From Psychrobacillus insolitus (lineage in GTDB: Bacteria > Bacillota > Bacilli > Bacillales_A > Planococcaceae): a stretch of 64,000 nucleotides of DNA. The position numbers were made by a program, and so were the translations under genes. The stretch is taken from the NCBI RefSeq assembly GCF_003254155.1, contig NZ_QKZI01000001.1, forward strand, positions 992,001-1,056,000, given 5' to 3'. This document shows positions 7,242 through 16,546 of this stretch, one piece after another. The number at the start of each line of letters is the position of its first letter. Position 1 is the first letter of the stretch. The notes beneath the pieces were generated by a model. It was not told where the DNA came from, did not search any database, and was given only the letters and a program-made list of their open reading frames with translations.

Positions 7242-9842
7242 TTAAAATCTACTAATCAATTGACTAGCAACTTTTTCTCCAATCCGTTTTCTCCCTGCCG
7301 AATTCGGGTGAATTCCGTCTGAGCCACTAAAATAGGAAGTTCTATTAAATTTATTAAATCCTAAATCATAATAGTTATCTAAATAAGGGGTTTTATATTC
7401 GAGACATACTTCTTTAGCTGCTTGCACCAAATCAGGCAGTACGTTATCTCCGAATTTCCTCGTATCGCTATCTTGATCGAAAACACCGTCTACCAACCAA
7501 AAACAATAAATTGGCGATAACACCATTATTTTTATATGAGGATATGTGGTTAGTATTTTTTCAAGTGAATAACGCAATGCTCCTTTATATGTGTGGATGT
7601 CGTATGGGTTTTCTGTGTTATCCAGTAACTTGATAGCTGTATAATCATTTTGACCGTAAGCGATTGTTATAATTTCTGTTTTATTAAAATCAATCCCTTT
7701 TAAAGTTTCTAGCCTCGTAGGGAAGTAAGTCGGTAATCTGTTGCCTAATGGTACAGATTCACCACTCCCACTAATGATAGCTTGGTTTTGCAAAGAAAAG
7801 TCCTTACTTGTGATGGCATCGGCTAGACGATACATACAAAAAGCATCCCAGTGAGTGTGGTGAGAACTCATTCTACAACCGCCAAACCCTACATTTTTGG
7901 CTATACTGCCTGTGTTTTCAGAAATAAATGTTGATATATCTACAGGGGGCGAGTAGTTTCCAAAGATACTGTCTCCAAAACTAACCACTGTTTTACCGTC
8001 TATTTGAGATTTAGGAATGACTATGCTTATATCCCCGTTTTCATCTGGTGCTTGCCCATTAACAGCTATCATTGTGGAGCTAGACGGAATATTTACGGTA
8101 GTAATAGAGTTAAGAAGTCCATCCGGGTTGGTTATTGTTGTATTTGGTATAATATTTACAACCTGCGCAAAACTAGAATTTACAGGGGGAATCGTGTACG
8201 TTTCGTTTAAATAATCCACATACGGGAGTGCCGTTGCTGATTCAGCTAACATAATATCGAAGTATTTCGTTTCGACATTTGTTCCGCTAGATGTTTCATT
8301 GTCTAGATAAAAGCGCAGGTTAATACTCCCTGACGCTGTTGTTGTAAATGTGATAGTAGGATTGTTTGTATTTCTATGCGTTCCTAACGACGCGGTCGTA
8401 TCTACACCGTCATAGATAATAACGCCCGAAGCTAATGCATTTATTTTACTATTGGATGCTTTAGCGCTTAAAGTATATTTCGTATTCGGCTTTAAGATAA
8501 CCAAGTAATTACTGTATACTTTCCACCATTCACTCCCCAATGCCCCCGATAACTGGATTCCGTTTCCGTATTTAGTCTGCGTAACATTCGTTAAAATTGG
8601 AGTAATACCTTTTAAATTAAATTCATTTCGAGTCTTTGAAACCACTGTAGTTTCAATGGCTGTTTGACCATTTATCAAGAGTATAGCAGTCTTATTTTTC
8701 GCATCTTTCGATATGGTAGTAGGGAGATTTGGTGATAATACTGTAAACCCTGCACTTAAAGCGATTTTTAAGTTGTCGACAATTGATGAAGATACGGGCA
8801 ATTCCGAAATATTACCGATACCTTCCACTACCAAACTTTTCATTTTATAGTGATAAGGTTCAAAGGCTGTCGCTGTATCCCCTCGTTCAATTTGAAAAGT
8901 ATTGAGTGAACTATTTATGGAGTTCGCTCTTATATAATGCACATTGGCTGGAACGGTTAATGTTCTGAACGCGGTAGTTATCGGTCCATTATTAAGGACT
9001 GTAACTGGCGCTTGATTTATGTCATATAAACCCACGCGTTGACTTGTACTTATAGTAATCACATCATTCGGAGAAACGTTAATAAACATGGAAGTAAAGT
9101 CTGTTGTGCTATCTAGTAACTTCCCATCTAATCCAATATATTTATTTGGCATGACATTGGATTTGTCAAATAGGTTTTTCCCTGTAGATAAAAATGTTGT
9201 CTTCTCATGATTAATCGCTTTCGGCTTTACGTTTTCCATACCTACTGCATACTCTCCAACAACTGCAACTGCACCACCAGTAAACAGCGATTTTGTTTCA
9301 GTGTCCATTTCAGATACATTTATGGGAAGCGCATCGGTGTTTTTTCGAACCTCAGCTTGATTCGCCTTATCTGCCAACTGCGCCTTAAGATCAACTACAT
9401 TTACCTGACTTAATTCGTCGATTTTAGCTTGTGCATTAGACATAACTACTTGTATTAATGTTTGCTCCGTTATCGATGGTACATACCCATCTCCGGTTGA
9501 ATCTTGCGCTACCTTATAAGTAAATGCAATGGTACTCACACGTTCATCAGCGCTATATAATTGCGCTACAGCTTTAACTTGACCTGGTACCGCGGTCTCA
9601 GATGTGCCGAATTTATAATGTATCTTCCCATCCGCTTGAATTGTGCCATCAGTAACTATTACTGCGCCATCTAATCTTGTATGGACTAAAGAGCAAGTAA
9701 TCACGCCCGTTAAATCAACAGGCTCTCCAGCATCTAAAATACTAACAACAAACAGTATGTCATCACTAGAGGTGACGGTAGGTTCATTGCCGAGTATGGG
9801 TTTTTTTATATCCGCTTTTATTTGGAAGGTGTTCAAAGGCAT
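7242..9842 (-). CDS. BppU-like baseplate/receptor-binding protein with SGNH hydrolase domain
   Basis: 866 residues, ATG 9842 behind AAGGAGATG. Residues 1-150 fit the BppU N-terminal domain that plugs lactococcal-type baseplate upper proteins into Dit. The middle (about 190-590) is beta-rich, with a GKNLFDKSNVMPNKYIG segment typical of carbohydrate-binding tail modules. Residues about 615-866 form an SGNH/GDSL esterase: GDSIFG (about 625, nucleophile Ser), GQND (about 731) and DGIHPN (about 841-846, the Asp/His pair). The enzyme probably deacetylates or cleaves esters on cell-wall polysaccharide during adsorption. It directly follows the Dit gene. Confidence 0.8.
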   Translation of the reverse strand: MPLNTFQIKADIKKPILGNEPTVTSSDDILFVVSILDAGEPVDLTGVITCSLVHTRLDGAVIVTDGTIQADGKIHYKFGTSETAVPGQVKAVAQLYSADERVSTIAFTYKVAQDSTGDGYVPSITEQTLIQVVMSNAQAKIDELSQVNVVDLKAQLADKANQAEVRKNTDALPINVSEMDTETKSLFTGGAVAVVGEYAVGMENVKPKAINHEKTTFLSTGKNLFDKSNVMPNKYIGLDGKLLDSTTDFTSMFINVSPNDVITISTSQRVGLYDINQAPVTVLNNGPITTAFRTLTVPANVHYIRANSINSSLNTFQIERGDTATAFEPYHYKMKSLVVEGIGNISELPVSSSIVDNLKIALSAGFTVLSPNLPTTISKDAKNKTAILLINGQTAIETTVVSKTRNEFNLKGITPILTNVTQTKYGNGIQLSGALGSEWWKVYSNYLVILKPNTKYTLSAKASNSKINALASGVIIYDGVDTTASLGTHRNTNNPTITFTTTASGSINLRFYLDNETSSGTNVETKYFDIMLAESATALPYVDYLNETYTIPPVNSSFAQVVNIIPNTTITNPDGLLNSITTVNIPSSSTMIAVNGQAPDENGDISIVIPKSQIDGKTVVSFGDSIFGNYSPPVDISTFISENTGSIAKNVGFGGCRMSSHHTHWDAFCMYRLADAITSKDFSLQNQAIISGSGESVPLGNRLPTYFPTRLETLKGIDFNKTEIITIAYGQNDYTAIKLLDNTENPYDIHTYKGALRYSLEKILTTYPHIKIMVLSPIYCFWLVDGVFDQDSDTRKFGDNVLPDLVQAAKEVCLEYKTPYLDNYYDLGFNKFNRTSYFSGSDGIHPNSAGRKRIGEKVASQLISRF

Positions 9843-9856
9843 ACCCGTTCATCTCC

Positions 9857-10690
9857 TTATTTGTAGTAATTTTTATGTGTAAACGTCACGCTTATATCCG
9901 TTAAGTTGGTGACGATGAAGTCATTTTTTCCGGGCGCTAGACTAATAAAGGTTTTATTTGTGTTTCTCAATACCGATAATTTATCCTTTGTAATCCGCAT
10001 ACCTTCTGTACTATCAATTCGTAAGGTATTACTAGCGTTCATTGCGCCTGTATACACCATCGATTCGCCTGTTGTGGTATTTGTGATAGTCGCATTAGTC
10101 CCAACGCCTGTAATGGCTATTTCTAATGGCATATAACGTGGGTTAATAGGCGCGTTTCCTAGATAATCAAATGTAAAGCTAGTAACCTCAAATAGACTTG
10201 TTTTTAAAAGAGATTCACCAAACGGGAGGGTATACGTTTCTAATTCCCATTCAATTTTTCCCATCATCCCTATTTGTTCTGGGTCACTTAGGCTAACCGT
10301 TTCCACAAACCATTGTTTTTCATCTATATATACTGTTTCGCGAGGCAACATGTTGAGCGCGTCCCAATACTGTCCGGGCTTCTCAAATTCATACATATTT
10401 CCAATCGCTACACCTTCGCGCACATAAAAAGGCTCTAGCATCGTTAGCAGAGCCACTACTTCGTCACGTTTAGTTAAATAATCAAACTGATCTCGTACCA
10501 TAAATAGCAAACTTGCTTTAAGTTTACGAGTGCCGTACTCAACACCAAGAGGTATCTTTCCGGCTCGACCACCAAGTACAGCATTTTCTCGTTTAATTTC
10601 GATTGGTCCTGGAATAAACTCTTGTACAATTATTCCTTTTTCAGAGAGAGTAAAAGACTCTCCTGTCTGTTTAACAACTTTCAAGTCCAT
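9857..10690 (-). CDS. Distal tail protein (Dit)
   Basis: 277 residues. It fits the siphovirus Dit family (phage tail protein, Sipho_tail): an N-terminal ring-forming beta domain with the usual GGRAGKIPLGVEYGTRKL segment, then a C-terminal galectin-like domain from about residue 175 (PLEIAITGVGTNATITN). Dit hexamers join the tail tube to the tip and baseplate. The gene overlaps the tape measure stop by one base and is followed after 14 bases by the BppU-like gene. Confidence 0.85.
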   Translation of the reverse strand: MDLKVVKQTGESFTLSEKGIIVQEFIPGPIEIKRENAVLGGRAGKIPLGVEYGTRKLKASLLFMVRDQFDYLTKRDEVVALLTMLEPFYVREGVAIGNMYEFEKPGQYWDALNMLPRETVYIDEKQWFVETVSLSDPEQIGMMGKIEWELETYTLPFGESLLKTSLFEVTSFTFDYLGNAPINPRYMPLEIAITGVGTNATITNTTTGESMVYTGAMNASNTLRIDSTEGMRITKDKLSVLRNTNKTFISLAPGKNDFIVTNLTDISVTFTHKNYYK

Positions 10691-13635
10691 TACTTTCTCA
10701 CTCCATTCATGTAATTGACGTTCGACATATCCTGGCTTTGCATTGCGTCAATATAAGGCTTTAATATCTTCGCTAATGGATGACCATCCAAGTTAAGCGT
10801 GATTTCTTGTCCGTTTTTAATAGCTTCTGCAATCTCTGCTAATAAAGCCGACATCACATTACTTTGACTATTCACATCATGCGATACAGAAGCATTAATA
10901 CTACGTTTTTCCGTAATGTTTGCACTAGGGGATAATAGATCCGCTGCAAGTGTTGGGACAAATGCGCTTGTAATATCCGAAGATATCCCTTTAACCGCAT
11001 CTATGGCTGATTTTGCTTTATTTGCAATACCATTAGCAAATCCTTGTCCAGTATGTTCCCCTAAAGCGGTAGTAATTCTAGATGGCGAGTGTATGCCTAG
11101 TTTTTTCTTTAACCAATCTGGAACCAAATCCGCCATTTCGGATACCTTGCTCGCGATACTACCTGCCATCGAACCAATACCCCTAATTAGACCTTGGATA
11201 ATAGCTTTCCCTATACTCGTTAAGTCGATGCTAGTTAAGAAGGCCTTAGCTTTGTTCCATCCTTCTTCAACCTTCGTTTTGACTTCATTCATCTTGTTGC
11301 GTACAGCATCTTTCATTTCCGTAAATTTATTTTGTACCACTGTTTTCATTTCAGACACTTTATTCTGTGCTGCTGTTTTTAATTCAGCAAATTTAGTCAC
11401 AGCCGCGGTTTTTAGTTCCGAAACTTTATTCACTGCAGCGGTTTTCAATTCGTTAAACTTATTAACAGCGGATGTTTTTAATTCGGTAACTTTATTAGTT
11501 GCTGCCGTTTTTAGTTCTGTAAATTTATTCACCGCTGCCGTTTTCAACTCGGTTGCTTTATTAACTGCCCCTGTTTTTAACTCGGTAAATTTATTAATTG
11601 CAGCAGTTTTTAATTCAGTAAACTTATTAACTGCACCCGTTTTTAGCTCGGTAAATTTAGTAATCGCTGCAGTTTTTAATTCGGACACTTTATTCTGTGC
11701 AGCGGTTTTTAATTCAGTGAATTTATTTATCGTTGCTGTTTTAAGTTCTGTAAATTTAGCTATTGCAGCATCTTTCAACTCCGTAAACTTAGCAACTACC
11801 CAATCCTTCAATTCCAAGGCTTTGGCGGAGATAGTATCCCAGTTTTTCCATAGATACACGCCGATTGCAATTAAAGCTGCAATAATCGCTATTACGATTC
11901 CAACAGGTCCTGTTAAAGCTGCAAAACCTCTCAATAACCATGGTAGTGCTCTAGATGCTAGATTTAAAATGGTAGTTCCTAAAGGCGCCAATTTAGCCCA
12001 CAATCCAGAAATGAACGTACCAAATTTACTGATATGCGGTAACATTTGAAGGAATACAGCTCCAAAGGCGATAATGTGCGGAACAAATGCAATGAGTATA
12101 CCTCCGAGGAAAACTACAACTGCAATAATCTTCCCGATAATTGGGTTTCCTTGCATCATGCCGTTAACCCATGTAAAGAAACTATTAGCGACCTCCATAA
12201 TCTTTCCACCCAATGGAGCCATCCCAATTCCTAAATTGATTAAGAAATCAGTTAAGTTTCCGATTAATTCCATTACTTTTGGCGCCGATTCTTTTACATA
12301 AGCAATAAACTCCTGAAACCCTTTATTGCTTGATAGGGTGCTAGACCATTCTTTAAATCTACCCATCATATCTTGTAGACTCGACATCATATCCGAAGCT
12401 ATAGGACCAAACGCTGCAAAGAAATCAACCAATCCAGTAATTGCATCTCCTACGATACTCTTGATCTTCGGCATATTTGTTTTCACATAATCAACAAAGG
12501 CTTGGAACTTCTCTGATTTCCCTAATCCAGCTGCCCAATCTGCAAAGGTTTGCGTCATGCCTAAAAATCCTTTTGCCGTATCTGCTGATAGTGGACCAAA
12601 TGCAGTCAACATCGAAGCGATACCTGCGAAAATGTTTCCAAACGCTTGTCCAAATGTCGTAAGCATTGGTCCGCCAGAGGTATTCAGGTATTTTAAAAAC
12701 TCTTGAATAGGTGGTGACTTCATGGAAGTGCCGAGGCTCGTCATTAAACCATCTACGGCTGCTGTGCTTTTCTCGAATAGTGGTTTAAGGGTTTCTAATG
12801 TGGCACCAAAAATATCCAGAGCTTTTGTGAATATTTGAAGGGTTTGGGTTTGCAACCCATCGGTAATGCCTTTCCATATACCTTTTAATCTACCCATAGA
12901 ATCCAAAGCTTTCGTTTGCTCGGAATTTAATGATCCTTGAACAGCTTCCATTTCCTTCATGATCTCCGTGCGTTCTTTTAGTGTTGTGGCATCGTCTAAT
13001 TTTTCTTGTAGCTTTTTCAAATCAGAAGATGCAGCAAACACACCCTTTAAGTTGGTTATAGCAACCGCCGCGAAGGCACCTGCCCCAAACCCAGCCGCCG
13101 CAAATGCTCCCACTAACGCAAAGGCACTCCCTGCCACTGTTCCAATCACAGGACCAAGCGAACCTATCAACCCACCAATACTAGCGATAATTGGCGCAAG
13201 CGCAGGAATAAGTGATATAAATACACCGAGAAACGTATTTCCAATTATTTCTCCCACGGATCTAATGTTGGAAGCAATCTTGCCTATTGTTTGTTGGTAG
13301 ACTTGCCATCCTTCTCTAAACCCCGAAAAGGCGGCTCTTATAGGGATGACGATTTTATTTCGCGCGAGCGCAAGAGCTTTTGCACGTAGTAAGGCAATTT
13401 TAGCGTAAAATTCAGCCGTATCTGCGCCTATGTTTGCGTCCCAACTATTTCGAGCTATATCTAAAAGTCTATTTCGGACTACCGTATATTTACGGTGAAA
13501 CTCGGCTATCTGTGCACCAATATTTACAACTGTACCCGATGCCGTGCTTCTAATCGTTTGGTCCACTTCGCGCATTTTACGTTTAAATTCTCTGACATTT
13601 GCGCCTACGATTGCGCTAAACCTTTCGACTGTCAT
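10690..13635 (-). CDS. Tape measure protein with undecad repeats
   Basis: 981 residues, start ATG 13635 overlapping the previous stop (ATGA) with GGAGG upstream. N-terminal helices contain repeated VVNIGAQIAEFHRK-like units (36-, 72- and 100-type). Hydrophobic, Gly/Ala-rich segments lie at about 120-230 and 520-610. Sixteen 11-residue repeats of the form xNKFTELKTAA span about residues 613-789. The C-terminus contains SPSRITTALGEHTGQGFANG, typical of tape measures. It sets tail length and is ejected with DNA; at about 0.15 nm per residue a tail near 145 nm is expected (rule of thumb). Confidence 0.93.
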   Translation of the reverse strand: MTVERFSAIVGANVREFKRKMREVDQTIRSTASGTVVNIGAQIAEFHRKYTVVRNRLLDIARNSWDANIGADTAEFYAKIALLRAKALALARNKIVIPIRAAFSGFREGWQVYQQTIGKIASNIRSVGEIIGNTFLGVFISLIPALAPIIASIGGLIGSLGPVIGTVAGSAFALVGAFAAAGFGAGAFAAVAITNLKGVFAASSDLKKLQEKLDDATTLKERTEIMKEMEAVQGSLNSEQTKALDSMGRLKGIWKGITDGLQTQTLQIFTKALDIFGATLETLKPLFEKSTAAVDGLMTSLGTSMKSPPIQEFLKYLNTSGGPMLTTFGQAFGNIFAGIASMLTAFGPLSADTAKGFLGMTQTFADWAAGLGKSEKFQAFVDYVKTNMPKIKSIVGDAITGLVDFFAAFGPIASDMMSSLQDMMGRFKEWSSTLSSNKGFQEFIAYVKESAPKVMELIGNLTDFLINLGIGMAPLGGKIMEVANSFFTWVNGMMQGNPIIGKIIAVVVFLGGILIAFVPHIIAFGAVFLQMLPHISKFGTFISGLWAKLAPLGTTILNLASRALPWLLRGFAALTGPVGIVIAIIAALIAIGVYLWKNWDTISAKALELKDWVVAKFTELKDAAIAKFTELKTATINKFTELKTAAQNKVSELKTAAITKFTELKTGAVNKFTELKTAAINKFTELKTGAVNKATELKTAAVNKFTELKTAATNKVTELKTSAVNKFNELKTAAVNKVSELKTAAVTKFAELKTAAQNKVSEMKTVVQNKFTEMKDAVRNKMNEVKTKVEEGWNKAKAFLTSIDLTSIGKAIIQGLIRGIGSMAGSIASKVSEMADLVPDWLKKKLGIHSPSRITTALGEHTGQGFANGIANKAKSAIDAVKGISSDITSAFVPTLAADLLSPSANITEKRSINASVSHDVNSQSNVMSALLAEIAEAIKNGQEITLNLDGHPLAKILKPYIDAMQSQDMSNVNYMNGVRK
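11269..11796 (-). repeat. 33-bp tandem repeats within the tape measure gene
   Basis: About 16 imperfect 33-bp units encode 11-residue repeats (consensus NKFTELKTAAV). The array is diverged at the nucleotide level, mostly at third positions, so it is old and selected as protein. Undecad periodicity fits right-handed coiled coils. Confidence 0.85.
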
Positions 13636-13952
13636 TCACTTTTCCCTCCTCCCATATAGGTTTTCAAGTCTGTTAAAGCACGGCGATATAGATTTCTATC
13701 TACTTTCACTTCCACCGCTTCGTCTTTAATCAGCTTTCTTTCCGCTTCTGCGTTATACACATCTTTGAGAGAGATTCGTTTCTTTTTCGGATTTTGTGCA
13801 ATCGCTGTAAATAAAGCTTGTAGCGCTAACTGTTCGCGTTCATTTACATTGCGTAACTGCTGACCTTTTACAATCGTCCGATACTCGTTAGGTGTCCACG
13901 TCCAAAACTGTTCTAAAGCACCGACTCCGAGTATTTCCACACATTCAGTCAT
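13632..13952 (-). CDS. Tail assembly chaperone, second (frameshift) part
   Basis: The frame lies -1 relative to the preceding chaperone gene and is open upstream of ATG 13952 at least to 14066, with no stop in the overlap. ATG 13952 lacks a properly spaced ribosome site (the nearest GGAGG is 19 bases upstream). This is the gpG/gpGT arrangement in which a minority of ribosomes shift -1 to make a fused chaperone that recruits the tape measure. The 106 residues include a helical basic region (PKKKRISLKDVYNAEAERKL). I see no classical slippery heptamer; the nearest A-rich run is GCG AAG AAA GCA at 13979-13990. Confidence 0.7.
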   Translation of the reverse strand: MTECVEILGVGALEQFWTWTPNEYRTIVKGQQLRNVNEREQLALQALFTAIAQNPKKKRISLKDVYNAEAERKLIKDEAVEVKVDRNLYRRALTDLKTYMGGGKSE

Positions 13953-13966
13953 GAGCCCATGTAGAT

Positions 13967-14440
13967 TTAAGCCTCCAGTGCTTTCTTCGCTTCCATGATC
14001 ACGTCGTATGCCATCTTGTTCTGTTCTTTCTCCTCGTCGGTCTTGCCCGTCTCTGGCATCATTTCCGTACCCTTCCAGAACATCCCTAGTTTCTTTCTGA
14101 AAAACCCCGCCGTGTCAATTGCTTGATATGCTTCCTTAAATAAATCTTCCTCATCCTCGCCATTTTCTGCTCGTAGTTCAATGGCTTCTTCGATAATAGC
14201 TGCAGAAGGTTGTTTTTTTTGATGAGCTAAAGCACATTGCCAAAATTGGATGATTGCTGTTGGTTCGAATTGTAATAGTCCTAAATAGACCGCATTTAAT
14301 CCACCTGTTTTTTGACCGTTATTTAACACCTTGCCTTTATCATCTTCTTCCACGTCACCAAATAATTCGTCGGCCTTACGTGCAAATGCAAAAGCTACTT
14401 TACCTTGTAATTCTTCTTCTTTTATCGTTAAATATGGCAT
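13967..14440 (-). CDS. Tail assembly chaperone, first part (gpG-like)
   Basis: 157 residues with an N-terminal beta region (MPYLTIKEEELQGKVAFAFA) and an acidic helical middle (EAIELRAENGEDEEDLFKEA), as in siphovirus tail assembly chaperones. It lies between the major tail protein and the tape measure, the standard location. Its last codons overlap an open -1 frame leading into the next gene, supporting programmed frameshifting. Confidence 0.8.
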   Translation of the reverse strand: MPYLTIKEEELQGKVAFAFARKADELFGDVEEDDKGKVLNNGQKTGGLNAVYLGLLQFEPTAIIQFWQCALAHQKKQPSAAIIEEAIELRAENGEDEEDLFKEAYQAIDTAGFFRKKLGMFWKGTEMMPETGKTDEEKEQNKMAYDVIMEAKKALEA

Positions 14441-14480
14441 GTGTATGCCCTCCTCATCCTATTTGTATTCATAAAAAAAA

Positions 14481-14497
14481 GAGAGGTTATCCCTCTC
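14481..14497 (-). terminator. Terminator after the major tail protein
   Basis: On the minus strand GAGAGG pairs with CCTCTC around a GATAA loop, followed by nine T. It would reduce transcription from the abundant tube protein into the assembly genes. Confidence 0.8.
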
Positions 14498-14504
14498 CTT
14501 TCAA

Positions 14505-15044
14505 TTAAACGAATGTTGTAATTACTTTACTGTCTAAGTCGCCTGTGTACTCACCAGGTTTTTCAAATCCGTATTTAGCAAGCGCAATAACTGTATCTGG
14601 TAGTGCATCTAACTCGCCTGTTTGTGTTTTCCCGATGATTTGAGCTGTAGCTGAGTATTCTGCAAAACCTTCAACTTCGGATGATTCTTCATAGTTTTCT
14701 AAGTAACCATAACCGAAACGAGTCTCATGTTTACCTTCTGCATTTTTATTAATATTTACTTTCCAGATGCGCACTTGTACGCCATCTTGTGTAGCACGGA
14801 TTAATTCTTTTTGCGCTTCATTTTCCGTATCTGCATATCCTCCAACTTCAAATGATTCAGCAGAAATACCAGGTGCACGAACCGTTCCTTGTTTAGTAGA
14901 TTCAGAACTGATTTCATTTTCAATTGCATGTGAAGAAGATGTTTGATGCGCTAGTAAGATTTGATCGTACTCGATAACCAATGAAGTTGTTTTATCTGTT
15001 GGTAATATTAAGATTAATTCGTCTTTTCCTGTTTTAATAGCCAT
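14505..15044 (-). CDS. Major tail (tube) protein
   Basis: 179 residues, TP901-1/phi13-type major tail protein. The sequence alternates beta strands (ELILILPTDKTTSLVIEYDQ) with a conserved GISAESFEVGGYADTENEA segment and a C-terminal TVIALAKYGFEKPGEYTG. It polymerises into the tail tube. Its position between the tail terminator and the chaperones, and the strong terminator after it, fit a highly expressed structural protein. Confidence 0.85.
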   Translation of the reverse strand: MAIKTGKDELILILPTDKTTSLVIEYDQILLAHQTSSSHAIENEISSESTKQGTVRAPGISAESFEVGGYADTENEAQKELIRATQDGVQVRIWKVNINKNAEGKHETRFGYGYLENYEESSEVEGFAEYSATAQIIGKTQTGELDALPDTVIALAKYGFEKPGEYTGDLDSKVITTFV

Positions 15045-15047
15045 AGG

Positions 15048-15479
15048 TTAATCGCTCCCTTTTGATAGTGTGAATTTTAATGTAATTACGCCATGTCTTA
15101 GCGTAGCGTCAATGTCATCAAAGACTTGGGCGCCACTCCATGACGTTTTTATCACGGTATGTCCGGTTATTGCTAATTTGTATTTAAACGCTTCATGACA
15201 AGCACTAAGGATGTCATATGCTTCCTTCTTGCCACTATAATTGCTCCAAATGTGTAGAGTGATGAATACATCTTCCACATCGGTATTTTTGACTTCAAAC
15301 GGATCTGTTCTCGGTTCCCCAATGACAATGTAAGGATAAGGTGTATCCTCTGTCAAATGGTCATATACGCCTTTATATTCGATTCCTTCTACAGTTTTCT
15401 TAACTAACGCTGTAACGGGTACATCGTTCAGCAATCGACTGTATATAGCTTGATGTGTGGCTGCAAATGCAAGTGACAT
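15048..15479 (-). CDS. Tail terminator / tail completion protein
   Basis: 143 residues, DUF3168-like: an N-terminal helix (AATHQAIYSRLLNDVPVTALV), the YPYIVIGEPRTDPFE segment and a C-terminal HGVITLKFTLS strand. This family caps the tail tube at the head-proximal end. The gene lies three bases upstream of the tube protein gene. Confidence 0.8.
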   Translation of the reverse strand: MSLAFAATHQAIYSRLLNDVPVTALVKKTVEGIEYKGVYDHLTEDTPYPYIVIGEPRTDPFEVKNTDVEDVFITLHIWSNYSGKKEAYDILSACHEAFKYKLAITGHTVIKTSWSGAQVFDDIDATLRHGVITLKFTLSKGSD

Positions 15480-15483
15480 GATA

Positions 15484-15909
15484 TCACCTTCCTAACTTTT
15501 TCATTTCTTTTCGGAAATACTTTTGACCTGCTTCTACTGCTGGAAACCAAAATGGTTGAGGTCTCATTCCTCGAGTGGTGACGAAACGACCTAACTTAAT
15601 GCTGTAATACGTCCAAGCATCTTGCCTACCATTACCATTCTCCGCATAAATCCCAGTCCCGTATTCCACGTAAATAGCATAATGGGCTCCCACTGTAACA
15701 ACCGCCGTAAGCCCATCATCTATGAAATTTACTTCAATTGACCTTTTAAGCGAGCCATCATCTTCTGGAGCAAGTGCTTTCGCTTGATTGACGATAAGAT
15801 AAGCCGTATCTGCAATGATACGCTTTGCATCGTCTAGGACATCCTCACCCCATTTAAGGACGGCGGCGGATAATTGTTTATTACCAAAGGTTATATTGTT
15901 TCGACTCAT
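15484..15909 (-). CDS. HK97 gp10-like head-tail joining protein
   Basis: 141 residues, overlapping the upstream gene by four bases. Helical N-terminus (AVLKWGEDVLDDAKRIIADT), then the typical APEDDGSLKRSI and AHYAIYVEYGTGIYA segments and the PQPFWFPAVEAG end of the gp10/neck family. It participates in head-tail joining. Confidence 0.85.
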   Translation of the reverse strand: MSRNNITFGNKQLSAAVLKWGEDVLDDAKRIIADTAYLIVNQAKALAPEDDGSLKRSIEVNFIDDGLTAVVTVGAHYAIYVEYGTGIYAENGNGRQDAWTYYSIKLGRFVTTRGMRPQPFWFPAVEAGQKYFRKEMKKLGR

Positions 15910-16232
15910 GGATTCACCAACTTGAGTGCGATTCTCATAACCTCGTTTTGTCCACCTTGATCTTCTGGTTTACTGGCAATCTCGTACAAATCCCCATCAT
16001 GTTTCACGCGCATGGTCTGGAGAACATCTTTTCGATATGCGTAATACATAAACCGATCTAATGGATTCTGTCTTTGCATGGCATTATAAATCTCTCTGGA
16101 TGATGGGGTATCGACAAAAGCCTCTATTGTTTCATAAATGTCCCATGTAGCCTTTCCAGTACCGCCAAAACCATCATCTTCTCCTGGAATCAATTGGAGT
16201 ATGGATACTTCATGTGGAAATTCATTATCCAT
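15906..16232 (-). CDS. Head closure / head-tail adaptor protein
   Basis: 108 residues, SPP1 gp16-like small beta-barrel head completion protein: VSILQLIPGEDDGFGG, then VDTPSSREIYNAMQRQNPLDR, then VKHDGDLYEIASKPEDQGG. It closes the portal after packaging and gives the tail docking surface. Both ends overlap neighbouring genes by a few bases. Confidence 0.75.
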   Translation of the reverse strand: MDNEFPHEVSILQLIPGEDDGFGGTGKATWDIYETIEAFVDTPSSREIYNAMQRQNPLDRFMYYAYRKDVLQTMRVKHDGDLYEIASKPEDQGGQNEVMRIALKLVNP

Positions 16233-16545
16233 TCCAACTCAACCTCCTATAAGGAGCGAGGTGCTTAAATAAGGTTTGTGGTATTTCGACATCATAAGAG
16301 TACGAAACAGACCCCATCGAACGACCACTTAACCCTTGTTTTTTATCGTTAAATTGAATAACTCCTGCAATAAATAAACAAACGCCACTAGGGATATCTG
16401 TAGTCTCAAACTTTCGTTTGCAATAATCATTCGCTCGCTCCAATACAATTGGAATCATGGTTGTGTAATACTCGTTTTTCTTTTCCGTTTTCTCTTGATT
16501 CAATCTCTTGAAAATAGAAATTTCTTCGAATGTAGGCTTCCACAT
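16225..16545 (-). CDS. Head-tail connector (gp6/gp15-like adaptor)
   Basis: 106 residues from ATG 16545, with AGGTGA seven bases upstream (GTG 16554 is an upstream alternative). A helical protein with FKRLNQEKTEKKNEYYTTMI and the SGRSMGSVSYSYDVEIPQTL segment typical of phage gp6-like connectors. It binds under the portal ring. Confidence 0.75.
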   Translation of the reverse strand: MWKPTFEEISIFKRLNQEKTEKKNEYYTTMIPIVLERANDYCKRKFETTDIPSGVCLFIAGVIQFNDKKQGLSGRSMGSVSYSYDVEIPQTLFKHLAPYRRLSWNG

Positions 16546-16546
16546 G

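Noticed and set aside
7242-9842. Diversity-generating retroelement acting on the tail protein
   Set aside because: No reverse transcriptase frame or template repeat is visible in the window.
11269-11796. Regular repeats as a CRISPR array
   Set aside because: The units are contiguous 33-bp coding repeats without spacers and keep one protein frame.
10916-12049. 377-residue plus-strand frame opposite the tape measure repeats
   Set aside because: It is the antisense of the 33-bp repeats; the long open frame comes from the periodic codon pattern, it lacks a sensible protein composition and has no ribosome site.
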